DNA of 64,000 nucleotides, from contig DATFWL010000433.1 of NCBI GenBank assembly GCA_035259385.1, positions 1-64,000 on the forward strand, read 5' to 3'. Under the pieces are notes generated by a model, which saw nothing but the letters and a program-made list of their open reading frames with translations, searched no databases and was not told where the DNA came from. This document shows positions 35,507 through 42,340 of the stretch, one piece after another. Source of the DNA: QHWK01 sp035259385 (GTDB taxonomy: Bacteria; Acidobacteriota; Vicinamibacteria; Vicinamibacterales; CAVVIG01). How positions within the stretch are numbered: position 1 is the first letter of the stretch; every line of letters starts with the position of its first letter. The position numbers and the translations under genes were made by a program.

Positions 35507-37265
35507 AGTTCAGTCCCGCCCCGGTGAAGATGGCGATCGGCGTGATCACGCCGAGGATCGCGAGTCCCGTCCTGAGGCCGCGCTCGCGCACCATCATCAG
35601 AAAGTTGGCCACGCATGGAACGAAGAGCGTCATCACCGTGAGCGCGACAACCGCCTGCACGCCGGTGAGCTGACCGCTGTGCGCCAGCTGAAAGAGTCCC
35701 GCCGCTCCGTAATCGCGCCGCAGAAAACCCATCACCAGGATTTGCGCGGTCGCCGGCGGCAGACCGAGCAGGCCGGTGACGATGGGCCGGCCGGCGGTTG
35801 CGATGATCGTCAGCGTCCCCGACCGGTCGAGCACGAACAGCAGCGCCGTGCCGGCGAGGAACAGCGGCACCGCTTCGCCGAGATACCACCACACGCGGAG
35901 CCGCGTCTTGGTGAGGAGGTTGCCGAGGCGCGGCCAGCGGATCGGCGGCAGCTCGAGGATGAACTCGGAGCGCTCGCCCTTCAGCACGCGAGCGGCGAGC
36001 CAGCCGACCAGAAACATCTGCGCCAGCACCACGGCGAACAGCGTGCCGAGCGCGGCGAACGAGATGCCGCCGAGGATGCCCATGATCGTCGCGAGCTGCG
36101 CCGAGCAGGGGATCCCCAGCGCGAGCAGCAGGATCGCGATCAGGCGTTCCTTGGGCGTCCCCAGAATCCGCGTCGTCATCGTGGCCATCGTGTCGCAGCC
36201 GAGGCCGAGGACCATCGGCAGCACCGCCTTGCCGTTCAGGCCCATGACGCGGAACATGCGGTCGCAGAAGATGGCGAGGCGCGGGATGTAGCCGCTGTCC
36301 TCGAGGAACCCGAACATCAGGAAGAACGTCGTGACCACCGGCAGCACGATCGCGATCGAATAGGTGAGCCCCATGGTGATGAGGCCGTACGGACCGACCA
36401 GAAAATCGCGGATCGCGGGAACCGGCACGACGCGGGCGGCCAGCCACGTCGACGCCGGGTTGATCGCCTGGCCGAAGAGGCCATCCTCGAGCAATCTCAC
36501 CAGCGTCTGCGCGCCGAAAACGCCCACGAAGAGATAGAGGGCATACAAAACGGCGGCGAGAATCGGCAGTCCCGTGAGCGGCCGGCGCGTCGCGCGTGCC
36601 AGTGTCTCCTGGACGGAAGCCAGTGACAGCGTGGACATGCGCAAGACGCGCGCGGTCAGCTCATGCGCCCAGACCGCGCGGCCGCTCGCGCGTGGGTGCG
36701 CCGGCACAGAAGGCCGTGACGCACGCGCGAGCGCGCCGCGCAGTTCCGAGAGTCCGCGGCCTTCGACCGCGACCATTTCGACGACGGGGATCTGCAACGC
36801 CTCGGCGAGCGCCGGGACGTCAATCGAGATGCCGCGGGCGAACGCTTCGTCGACCATGTTCAGCGCCAGCACGATCGGCTTGCCGAAGTCGGCGAGCTGC
36901 GCCGTCAACATCAGCGCCCGGCGGAGATTCCGCGCGTCGGCGACCTGCACCACGAGGTCTGCCTGATCGCTGGCGACGACGTCGCGGGTGATGCGTTCGT
37001 CCTCGCTGATCGTGCCCTCGAGCGCGTTCACGCCAGGCGTGTCGACGAGATCGCACACGTCGGCGCCGACGAGCGCACGGCCCCTGGTGATTGCGACGGT
37101 CGTGCCCGGGTAATTCGAAACGGTGACGTAGCGGCCCGTCAGCCGTCCGAAGACCACGCTCTTTCCGACGTTCGGCTGGCCGACCAGCACGACCCGCAGC
37201 GGGCGCGCGCGGAGCGTCAGGGTCCGGTGAGCGGCGGCGCGTTCGTGGACGACGTGACAGGTCAT
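35475..37265 (-). CDS. feoB: Ferrous iron transporter FeoB
   Basis: A 596-residue protein. The N-terminal G domain has GQPNVGKS (29-36), DTPG (75-78) and NMVD (136-139), followed by the linking helical domain and two Gate motifs (VTTFFLMFGFLEDSGYIPRL with LGLGCDTMATMTTR; CSAQLATIMGILGG). It is somewhat shorter than typical FeoB (about 700-770) but has all the core parts. It imports Fe(II), the form present without oxygen. First gene of the operon, behind a sigma54 element 42-57 bases upstream of the transcript's ATG; no strong ribosome site is visible. Confidence 0.95.
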   Translation of the reverse strand: MTCHVVHERAAAHRTLTLRARPLRVVLVGQPNVGKSVVFGRLTGRYVTVSNYPGTTVAITRGRALVGADVCDLVDTPGVNALEGTISEDERITRDVVASDQADLVVQVADARNLRRALMLTAQLADFGKPIVLALNMVDEAFARGISIDVPALAEALQIPVVEMVAVEGRGLSELRGALARASRPSVPAHPRASGRAVWAHELTARVLRMSTLSLASVQETLARATRRPLTGLPILAAVLYALYLFVGVFGAQTLVRLLEDGLFGQAINPASTWLAARVVPVPAIRDFLVGPYGLITMGLTYSIAIVLPVVTTFFLMFGFLEDSGYIPRLAIFCDRMFRVMGLNGKAVLPMVLGLGCDTMATMTTRILGTPKERLIAILLLALGIPCSAQLATIMGILGGISFAALGTLFAVVLAQMFLVGWLAARVLKGERSEFILELPPIRWPRLGNLLTKTRLRVWWYLGEAVPLFLAGTALLFVLDRSGTLTIIATAGRPIVTGLLGLPPATAQILVMGFLRRDYGAAGLFQLAHSGQLTGVQAVVALTVMTLFVPCVANFLMMVRERGLRTGLAILGVITPIAIFTGAGLNYALHRLGIQF

Positions 37266-37317
37266 CGTGAAGTCGGATGTCAGGCGTTCGAGTCAGAAAT
37301 CGGTCGTCACCACTGAG

Positions 37318-37333
37318 GGCAAGCGGAGTGCCG
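37318..37333 (-). promoter_or_regulatory. sigma54 -24/-12 promoter for feoB-feoA-radical SAM
   Basis: On the minus strand CGGCACTCCGCTTGCC keeps GGCAC and TTGC with correct spacing. Predicted transcript start about 37307, giving a leader of about 42 bases. Confidence 0.75.
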
Positions 37334-37372
37334 AGTTGTCTCCCCGGAATTTGCTGGCAGTTGTCGAGAGAT

Positions 37373-37386
37373 GACGGGATCCCGGC
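37373..37386. promoter_or_regulatory. Inverted repeat, candidate activator site
   Basis: GACGG-GATC-CCGGC, centre 37379.5, exactly 60.5 bp upstream of the -12 C of the feoB promoter. Confidence 0.6.
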
Positions 37387-37451
37387 AACGGGACGCGGCG
37401 GGATTTTCGCGGGGCGCCGCGGAATTTTCCCCTAGCCCCCTCGCCGAGACA

Positions 37452-37498
37452 GAAAAAAAGACCTGGCGAGCGGTGCGGAGGGAGCACCGCTCGCCAGG
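37452..37498 (-). terminator. Intrinsic terminator after the outer-membrane barrel gene
   Basis: A perfect 15-bp stem (CCTGGCGAGCGGTGC and its complement, 37462-37476 with 37484-37498) with a 7-base loop is followed on the minus strand by a run of seven T (37453-37459). It ends the DmsE-MtrB operon about 80 bases after the stop and insulates feoB. Confidence 0.88.
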
Positions 37499-37550
37499 CC
37501 TCACCGGGTTCGAGAACGTTCCCCCGAACCCTTTCTCGTGTACGTTTCAG

Positions 37551-37581
37551 CTAGCCCCTAGCACCGAGCCCCGAGCCCCTA
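37551..37581 (-). repeat. Heptad repeat starting at a TAG stop codon
   Basis: On the minus strand the unit TAGGGGCTCGGGGCT begins with the stop codon of the barrel gene and continues as CGGTGC, then TAGGGGCTAGC. It matches the repeats at 1394-1461, which also begin at TAG stop codons. Confidence 0.8.
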
Positions 37582-39789
37582 CCAGAGATACGTGATTCGC
37601 GCGGCGATCGTGTTCGCGGTGTACGGCAGATACCGATATCCGATCATCACTATCCCTGGCGACGCTGTCGCCGGGAGCGCCAGACCCGGTTGCGGCCCGA
37701 GCGCGAAGTCGCTGGTCTGGTAAGCGTCGTACCAGTAGATGCCGCCCACGGCAAAGTGCGGCGTCAGGAAATACTTTCCGTCGACGGTGCCGCGCCGTAG
37801 CGCGTTGGTCACCGCGGGCAGCTGGGCCGGCGGCGCCAGCGTCGTACTCGGAGCCAGACCGTATACGTAGGTCGAGCGCGCGTCGCTGACGTCGTAGGCA
37901 ATCCGCAATTCGGTCTTCGGCATCACTCTCAGCAGGTCCAGCGACACCGTCCACGTCTTCACCGTGTCCGCGCTGTCGTCGGTCCAGTCTCGCCGCGGAT
38001 CGGTGAAGGTCGGGTCGGGCGCCGGATTCGCGGTCCGCGACGCCTGCAGCGCGTCGTACTTCTCCCAGCCGTACTCGATGCCGAGGTTCACCTTCTCGCC
38101 CGGCACGTAGTTGACGCCGACCGAGTAAACGTGGTTGTCGTTGCTGCGAAGCCCGAAATTCGTCCCCGGATAGTTCTCGCGACCGACGCCGGCGGTGCCG
38201 CTGAACGACAGGAACGAGGCCGGCGTCACGTAGACGATCGCCGAGACGCGATCGCGATCGCGGTCCGAGATGTCGAACTGGCGCAGCGACGGCTGCTCGC
38301 CGATCGCGATCAGCTCGGCTTCGTCGACCGGCGAGCCGCGCAGCTGCCCGTGCTCGTAGACACCGCGCAGCGTCAGCCACGAGACGCCGGTGAGGTCGAT
38401 CGAGAAGCGCCCGATGTCCTCGGTCGTCCGCTCCACGATCCGGTAGGTGCGGTCGTTCTGCGCGCGCGTGTAGCCGGCGCGCAGGCCGAGGTAGCGCACC
38501 GGCGAGTACGAGGCGTCGGCGTCGAAGGTGTGCCGCGTGTATCCGAATGGCTCCGATTCGTGGTTGAGCGTGGCCGTGTACGCGGTGTCGTAGTTCACGT
38601 AGGCGCCGGTCTCGAAGACCGGCGTCCGGTTGTCCAACTCGTACTGGCGATAGCGCGCGCTGAACCACAACGTGCTGGTCGGCCGCGACGTGACGTTGTA
38701 GTACATCGCCACGGTCCGCGCCTCGGCTTCGGCGGTCCTCCGCTCGAGCGGCACCACCGGCAGCTGCGCGTTCACGGTCATCGGCAGCAGCGCGTCGTTC
38801 TGACTCATGCGGCCGACCGAGAGGAACCCCGTCGCTCGGCTGTGGCCGGCGAAGTTCACGCCGCCGGAGACGATGGCCGAATTCATGTCGCTGTTCGGCC
38901 AGAGCGACTCGCGCCCCATCCCCGGCGCCGACGAGCCGTTCACGTTCGGCGCGTCGGTGACGCGCACCGGGTTGTCCCAGGTGAACGTCGGGACGTTGTT
39001 GCGGAAGAACGATCCCTCGTAGCCGATCTTCGCGAACGCGTGGCTGTTGGCGATCTCGAGCGCGGTGCCGAGATCGGTCGTCCGGTGATCGATCGGTACC
39101 GCGAGCTCGACGGTCGCCGGAGATCCGCCGATTCCGAAGCTGCCCGCCCACGGCTGCTGGCCCTGCCGATCGGTGTTCCTCAGCCAGATCGTCACGTCGA
39201 CGTTGCGCGTCGCGTTGTAGATCAGGTTCGCGTTGGCGACGTACCGGCGGCTATGCAGATCGAACACCGATCCGACCTGCGCGGCGTCGACGAGCGAGAC
39301 CGCCTTGTTCTGAAGCGCGAGCTGCAGGCTGTCGCTGATCGCCGCCGTCCCTCCGCTGGTGCTGTAGATCGACTGCGTGGTCTGGCTGAAATAGAGCGGG
39401 ATCTGATTCCACTCGAAGTTCGCTCTCACCTTGCCGTAGTTGTTGTACGACCCGGCGACGCGCTGGTCGCGGTAGCCGAGGTGATCCGCCTCGAGCCTGA
39501 AGAGATACTGATCGGTCGTCTTGCCCCAGCGGAACCTGTCGACAGTGGCCCCGTTGCGGAGGTCCTGATACCGCTGACGGCGCGCCTCGTCGGAGTCGAC
39601 TGTGTACACGGTGCCGCGGTACCCGAACTCGATCTGGTTCACCGCCCCACCGAACTCGGCCGGTGCGGGTGCCGGCGCCAGCGCGGCGTCCTGCGGCGCC
39701 GGGCTCAGCGCCTTGTCCTGCGCCATCGCGCCTCCGGAAACCAGGAGGAGCGCGGCGACGAGCATCAGCTGTCGGGTGCGCATGGCCAT
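37579..39789 (-). CDS. MtrB/PioB-family decahaem-associated outer-membrane beta-barrel
   Basis: A 736-residue outer-membrane barrel with a signal peptide (LMLVAALLLVSGGAMAQ). Strands alternate throughout (GYRDQRVAGSYNNYGKVRAN, LGLRAGYTRAQND) and it ends in ARITYLW, with an aromatic last residue. Length and pattern fit the MtrB/PioB family, which sheathes a periplasmic decahaem cytochrome and lets electrons cross the outer membrane. The N-terminal CXXC common in MtrB is not seen, as in PioB-like members. ATG 39789, or 39783 with better spacing to GGGAG. It follows the decahaem gene by 7 bases. Confidence 0.9.
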   Translation of the reverse strand: MAMRTRQLMLVAALLLVSGGAMAQDKALSPAPQDAALAPAPAPAEFGGAVNQIEFGYRGTVYTVDSDEARRQRYQDLRNGATVDRFRWGKTTDQYLFRLEADHLGYRDQRVAGSYNNYGKVRANFEWNQIPLYFSQTTQSIYSTSGGTAAISDSLQLALQNKAVSLVDAAQVGSVFDLHSRRYVANANLIYNATRNVDVTIWLRNTDRQGQQPWAGSFGIGGSPATVELAVPIDHRTTDLGTALEIANSHAFAKIGYEGSFFRNNVPTFTWDNPVRVTDAPNVNGSSAPGMGRESLWPNSDMNSAIVSGGVNFAGHSRATGFLSVGRMSQNDALLPMTVNAQLPVVPLERRTAEAEARTVAMYYNVTSRPTSTLWFSARYRQYELDNRTPVFETGAYVNYDTAYTATLNHESEPFGYTRHTFDADASYSPVRYLGLRAGYTRAQNDRTYRIVERTTEDIGRFSIDLTGVSWLTLRGVYEHGQLRGSPVDEAELIAIGEQPSLRQFDISDRDRDRVSAIVYVTPASFLSFSGTAGVGRENYPGTNFGLRSNDNHVYSVGVNYVPGEKVNLGIEYGWEKYDALQASRTANPAPDPTFTDPRRDWTDDSADTVKTWTVSLDLLRVMPKTELRIAYDVSDARSTYVYGLAPSTTLAPPAQLPAVTNALRRGTVDGKYFLTPHFAVGGIYWYDAYQTSDFALGPQPGLALPATASPGIVMIGYRYLPYTANTIAARITYLW

Positions 39790-39796
39790 TCTCCCG

Positions 39797-40816
39797 TCAG
39801 CGAAGGAACTGCGCGCCGGCCGGGTGGTTCGAACCGTGAATCTGCGCGTGACAGTTCACACAGGCGCGGCCGACCACGCGGTTGCTGCCGCTGGCGACCT
39901 GCGCCGCGTCGTACATGGTCGCCGGATGGCGGCTGCTGACGTGGCATCGCTGGCAGAGCATCGGCGCCTTCGCCACGAGCATGCGGTCGTTGTTCGACCC
40001 GTGTGGATCGTGGCAGCTCACGCAGTTCTCCCGGCCCGCGGCGTGCTCCCAGAGGAACGGTCCGCGCTTCTCGGCGTGGCAGCTCGCGCACGCCTCGTTG
40101 ATGCTGTTGCCGACCTTCAGCATCCGGACGTTGTTCGATCCGTGCGGACTGTGGCAGGAGGTGCAGTCCAGCTTTCCTTCACGGACCGGCATGTGGCCCG
40201 ACTTCTTCACCTTCATCGCTTCCTGCTTGTGGCAGCTCTCGCAGGTCTCGACCGCCGTCGCCGTTTTCAGCTGAAAGCGTTCGGACTTCGGCGCGTGCAC
40301 GCTGTGGCAGGTCGCGCACGACACGTTGCGGGCGTCGTGCATGCTGCCAGGCCAGTCGGCATGCGGGCCCTTGGCGTGACAGGTCAGGCAGGTCGCGTTC
40401 GCGTCGCGCGCACTGAGCGCGTCGAAGCGACGGATGTCTTCCTTCTTCCCGGAGTCGGCATGCTGCTGTCCGGGACCATGGCATGCTTCGCAGCTCTGGC
40501 CGGCGTTCTTGCCGGCCGGCGTGCGGACGTTCTGCGCCCTGCCGTGCAAGGTCGCGTGGATGCTCCTGCCTTCGGCTTCGTGGCAGGTGACGCAGGTCTC
40601 CTCACCCACGAAGCTGTTGGACTGTGCCGGGTCCGCGGACGGCGGCGGCGTCGTCGCGAGCGTGGCTGCGGGCGCGCTGTGCGCCGTGAGCGCAGCGGCT
40701 GGCTGCGGCGCCGGCGTGCTGCCGCCTGCGGCAATCACGCCGACCGTCGCGCACCAGACGAGCGCGAGCGCGATCACCAGCGTCGTCGCCGGAAAACCGT
40801 CACTGCGTGGTGTCAT
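39797..40816 (-). CDS. DmsE/MtrA-type decahaem c-type cytochrome
   Basis: A 339-residue cytochrome with exactly ten CXXCH sites (CVTCH, CEACH, CLTCH, CATCH, CESCH, CTSCH, CASCH, CVSCH, CQRCH, CVNCH). An N-terminal hydrophobic segment (TLVIALALVWCATVGVIAAG) is a signal or anchor, followed by a Pro/Ala-rich linker. In MtrA/PioA systems this protein sits inside the barrel and carries electrons between periplasm and cell surface. No extracellular cytochrome (MtrC-like) is in the window. The gene order decahaem-barrel and a shared promoter fit a conduit operon; direction (metal reduction or Fe(II) oxidation) cannot be read. Confidence 0.93.
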   Translation of the reverse strand: MTPRSDGFPATTLVIALALVWCATVGVIAAGGSTPAPQPAAALTAHSAPAATLATTPPPSADPAQSNSFVGEETCVTCHEAEGRSIHATLHGRAQNVRTPAGKNAGQSCEACHGPGQQHADSGKKEDIRRFDALSARDANATCLTCHAKGPHADWPGSMHDARNVSCATCHSVHAPKSERFQLKTATAVETCESCHKQEAMKVKKSGHMPVREGKLDCTSCHSPHGSNNVRMLKVGNSINEACASCHAEKRGPFLWEHAAGRENCVSCHDPHGSNNDRMLVAKAPMLCQRCHVSSRHPATMYDAAQVASGSNRVVGRACVNCHAQIHGSNHPAGAQFLR

Positions 40817-40841
40817 GTCAGTCGGCCCCTGAATCGGTGTC

Positions 40842-40855
40842 GGCGGGAAACCGGC
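40842..40855. promoter_or_regulatory. Inverted repeat, candidate activator site (downstream type)
   Basis: GGCGG-GAAA-CCGGC, centre 40848.5, 35.5 bp downstream of the -12 C of the promoter at 40883-40898, within the leader of the decahaem mRNA. Confidence 0.5.
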
Positions 40856-40882
40856 GGAATCGCCGGGTCCCGCACGACACAG

Positions 40883-40898
40883 TGCAACGTGAGTGCCC
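40883..40898 (-). promoter_or_regulatory. sigma54 -24/-12 promoter for the decahaem-barrel operon
   Basis: On the minus strand GGGCACTCACGTTGCA has GGCAC and a perfect TTGCA with ten bases between GG and GC. Predicted transcript start about 40872, 56 bases before the ATG. Confidence 0.78.
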
Positions 40899-40944
40899 GC
40901 GCGCGGCGGCGAGCGGTCGCGACAGCTGCGCGGATGATTCGGGG

Positions 40945-40986
40945 AAAAGAAAAGGGGACTTCTCCGCAGGCCGCGAAAAAGTCCCC
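40945..40986 (-). terminator. Probable intrinsic terminator after the small secreted protein gene
   Basis: GGGGACTT (40954-40961) pairs with AAGTCCCC (40979-40986) around a GC-rich inner region. On the minus strand it is followed by TTTTCTTTT. It lies 46 bases after the stop at 41032 and before the decahaem promoter. Confidence 0.7.
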
Positions 40987-41031
40987 AGTGCCGCGATCGA
41001 ATGACGCGGCGTTGCCGGGCACGGAGCGCGA

Positions 41032-41430
41032 TTACTTGGCAGGGATGCCGTGCGCCTCGGTGTCGCCGGCGATCTGATATTCAGTCAGCCGCTTGCAGCC
41101 GGCGGGTGAGTCGACGACCGCGAAGGTCGTCTGCGCGACGGCTGCCCGCGCGACCGGCTTGCAGTGGAACGAGACGATCTCCTCTTTCGGGCCCACGCCG
41201 CGCTCGAAGCGGTAGAACCTCGTGCAGGCTTCACCCCGCGCCATCTTCTCGCTGTCGTGCACGATCAGGACAGATCCCATCACGATCTGGTCCTTGACGA
41301 GCACCGGTTCGGGAAAATTGACGATGCTCCACTGCCGTGCGCCTGCGATGTCGCCCGCATGGCTCGCCAACGCGCCGACGCCGAGCAGGCCGATCAGAAC
41401 GACGCTGACGACGAGAATTCGTGAACGCAT
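41032..41430 (-). CDS. Small secreted protein of unknown function
   Basis: A 132-residue protein starting at ATG 41430 (ribosome site GGAGGGGG); the signal peptide is RILVVSVVLIGLLGVGALAS. The mature part includes ARQWSIVNFPEPVLVKDQIV and Cys in GEACTRFYRFERG, SFHCKP and AGCKRLTE. It looks like a small beta-rich periplasmic protein. I do not recognise a named family. It has its own near-perfect sigma54 promoter and terminator, so it appears to be a dedicated member of the sigma54 set. Confidence 0.75.
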   Translation of the reverse strand: MRSRILVVSVVLIGLLGVGALASHAGDIAGARQWSIVNFPEPVLVKDQIVMGSVLIVHDSEKMARGEACTRFYRFERGVGPKEEIVSFHCKPVARAAVAQTTFAVVDSPAGCKRLTEYQIAGDTEAHGIPAK

Positions 41431-41466
41431 ATGAAACCCCCTCCACTGCCGCCGGCAACCGGCGCT

Positions 41467-41480
41467 TGCGGGATTCCGGC
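41467..41480. promoter_or_regulatory. Inverted repeat, candidate activator site (downstream type)
   Basis: TGCGG-GATT-CCGGC, centre 41473.5, 34.5 bp downstream of the -12 C at 41508. A second copy with a 3-base spacer, GCCGG-CAA-CCGGC, is at 41451-41463. Confidence 0.5.
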
Positions 41481-41506
41481 GGAACGCCAGACCCAGCGCG
41501 GTGTTT

Positions 41507-41522
41507 CGCAACGAACGTGCCG
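41507..41522 (-). promoter_or_regulatory. sigma54 -24/-12 promoter, near-perfect
   Basis: On the minus strand CGGCACGTTCGTTGCG contains the complete GGCACG-N4-TTGC core. Predicted transcript start about 41496, 66 bases before the ATG at 41430. Confidence 0.82.
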
Positions 41523-41664
41523 AGGTCGGACGGGACTCCAGGCGTGACGGCCGATCCTCGTGCGGCTCCTCGAACCAGGCGCGTTCATCACGACGAGACG
41601 AATGCCGATCGGCCTGAAGGCTCGCGCGTGAGCGTTGCGCTCACGCATCCGTGTCGCGCGTGGA

Positions 41665-41949
41665 TCACGAACGAGAAGTTGATCCCCACCGGGCGGGAGC
41701 CCGCATCGGTTTCAGGAGCAGGTACGTCAAGTCGGGCGCGATCGGGATCACGATGAAGAGCGTGACCACGTCCTGGCCGACGCCCTGGGCGGCCCACGAC
41801 GCGGTTTCCCGTGCGTAGATCTCAGGCCGCCAGATGCCGACGGCGCTGGCGATCCCGGCGAGCAGCGCAGCCCCGACCGACAGCGTGATGCCCAGCCGCC
41901 CGAGGACCGTCCGCACGCCCTCTGCGGTCGCGGAGCACGCGCCTGACAT
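41665..41949 (-). CDS. Small membrane protein, probably truncated
   Basis: A 94-residue frame with two hydrophobic segments (LGITLSVGAALLAGIASAVG and VVTLFIVIPIAPDLTYLLL) and the stretch RPEIYARETASWAAQGVGQD. The latter recalls a family of four-helix membrane proteins of unknown function, in which two further helices follow. Here the frame ends in ARWGSTSRS without them, so the gene is probably shortened or frameshifted. It starts 12 bases after the small helix-turn-helix gene and should be on the same transcript. Confidence 0.5.
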   Translation of the reverse strand: MSGACSATAEGVRTVLGRLGITLSVGAALLAGIASAVGIWRPEIYARETASWAAQGVGQDVVTLFIVIPIAPDLTYLLLKPMRAPARWGSTSRS

Positions 41950-41961
41950 CGCCGCCGCCGG

Positions 41962-42219
41962 TCAGGCCATCGCAGCCAGGCGGTACGAGCCGTTTGCCGT
42001 GCGAGTCAGGAAGCGCTCGCGCTCGAGATCCTTCAGCAGCCCGCTGGCGCCGACCCTCGTGACAGCAAGCAGGCGCGCGACCTGCGAGACGGTCAGGCAC
42101 AGGGCGGGCATCGACAGGAATTCGTCACGCAGTCGCGCGCTGTCGCGAGCGCTCGAGTCCGAGACGGTGTCGAAATGCGTCCAGGTCGCGTCAGCGGCGT
42201 GAACATGCGAGGCCGGCAT
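41962..42219 (-). CDS. Small winged-helix DNA-binding protein
   Basis: An 85-residue protein with a helix-turn-helix in its C-terminal half (LTVSQVARLLAVTRVGASGL, then LERERFLTRTANGSYRLA as wing). It resembles the output part of Crp-type or MarR-type regulators without a sensor domain; short proteins of this kind are common next to stress genes in Acidobacteriota. ATG 42219 follows GGAGGTGAG. It has a near-perfect sigma54 promoter, so it may pass the sigma54 signal to further genes. Confidence 0.7.
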   Translation of the reverse strand: MPASHVHAADATWTHFDTVSDSSARDSARLRDEFLSMPALCLTVSQVARLLAVTRVGASGLLKDLERERFLTRTANGSYRLAAMA

Positions 42220-42249
42220 GGCTCACCTCCAACCGAGCGCAGGTCGATC

Positions 42250-42263
42250 GCCGGGAATCCGGT
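42250..42263. promoter_or_regulatory. Inverted repeat, candidate activator site (downstream type)
   Basis: GCCGG-GAAT-CCGGT, centre 42256.5, exactly 34.5 bp downstream of the -12 C at 42291, the same spacing as at 41.5 kb. Confidence 0.55.
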
Positions 42264-42289
42264 AACTTGGCTCGATGGAGAGGATCCCT

Positions 42290-42305
42290 CGCAATGCGCG
42301 TGCCG
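42290..42305 (-). promoter_or_regulatory. sigma54 -24/-12 promoter, near-perfect
   Basis: On the minus strand CGGCACGCGCATTGCG contains the complete GGCACG-N4-TTGC core. Predicted transcript start about 42279, 60 bases before the helix-turn-helix gene. It lies only about 36 bases upstream of the divergent VWFA gene. Confidence 0.82.
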
Positions 42306-42340
42306 CCGCCGGCCGTGGTATGACAAAAGGGATGACTGCT

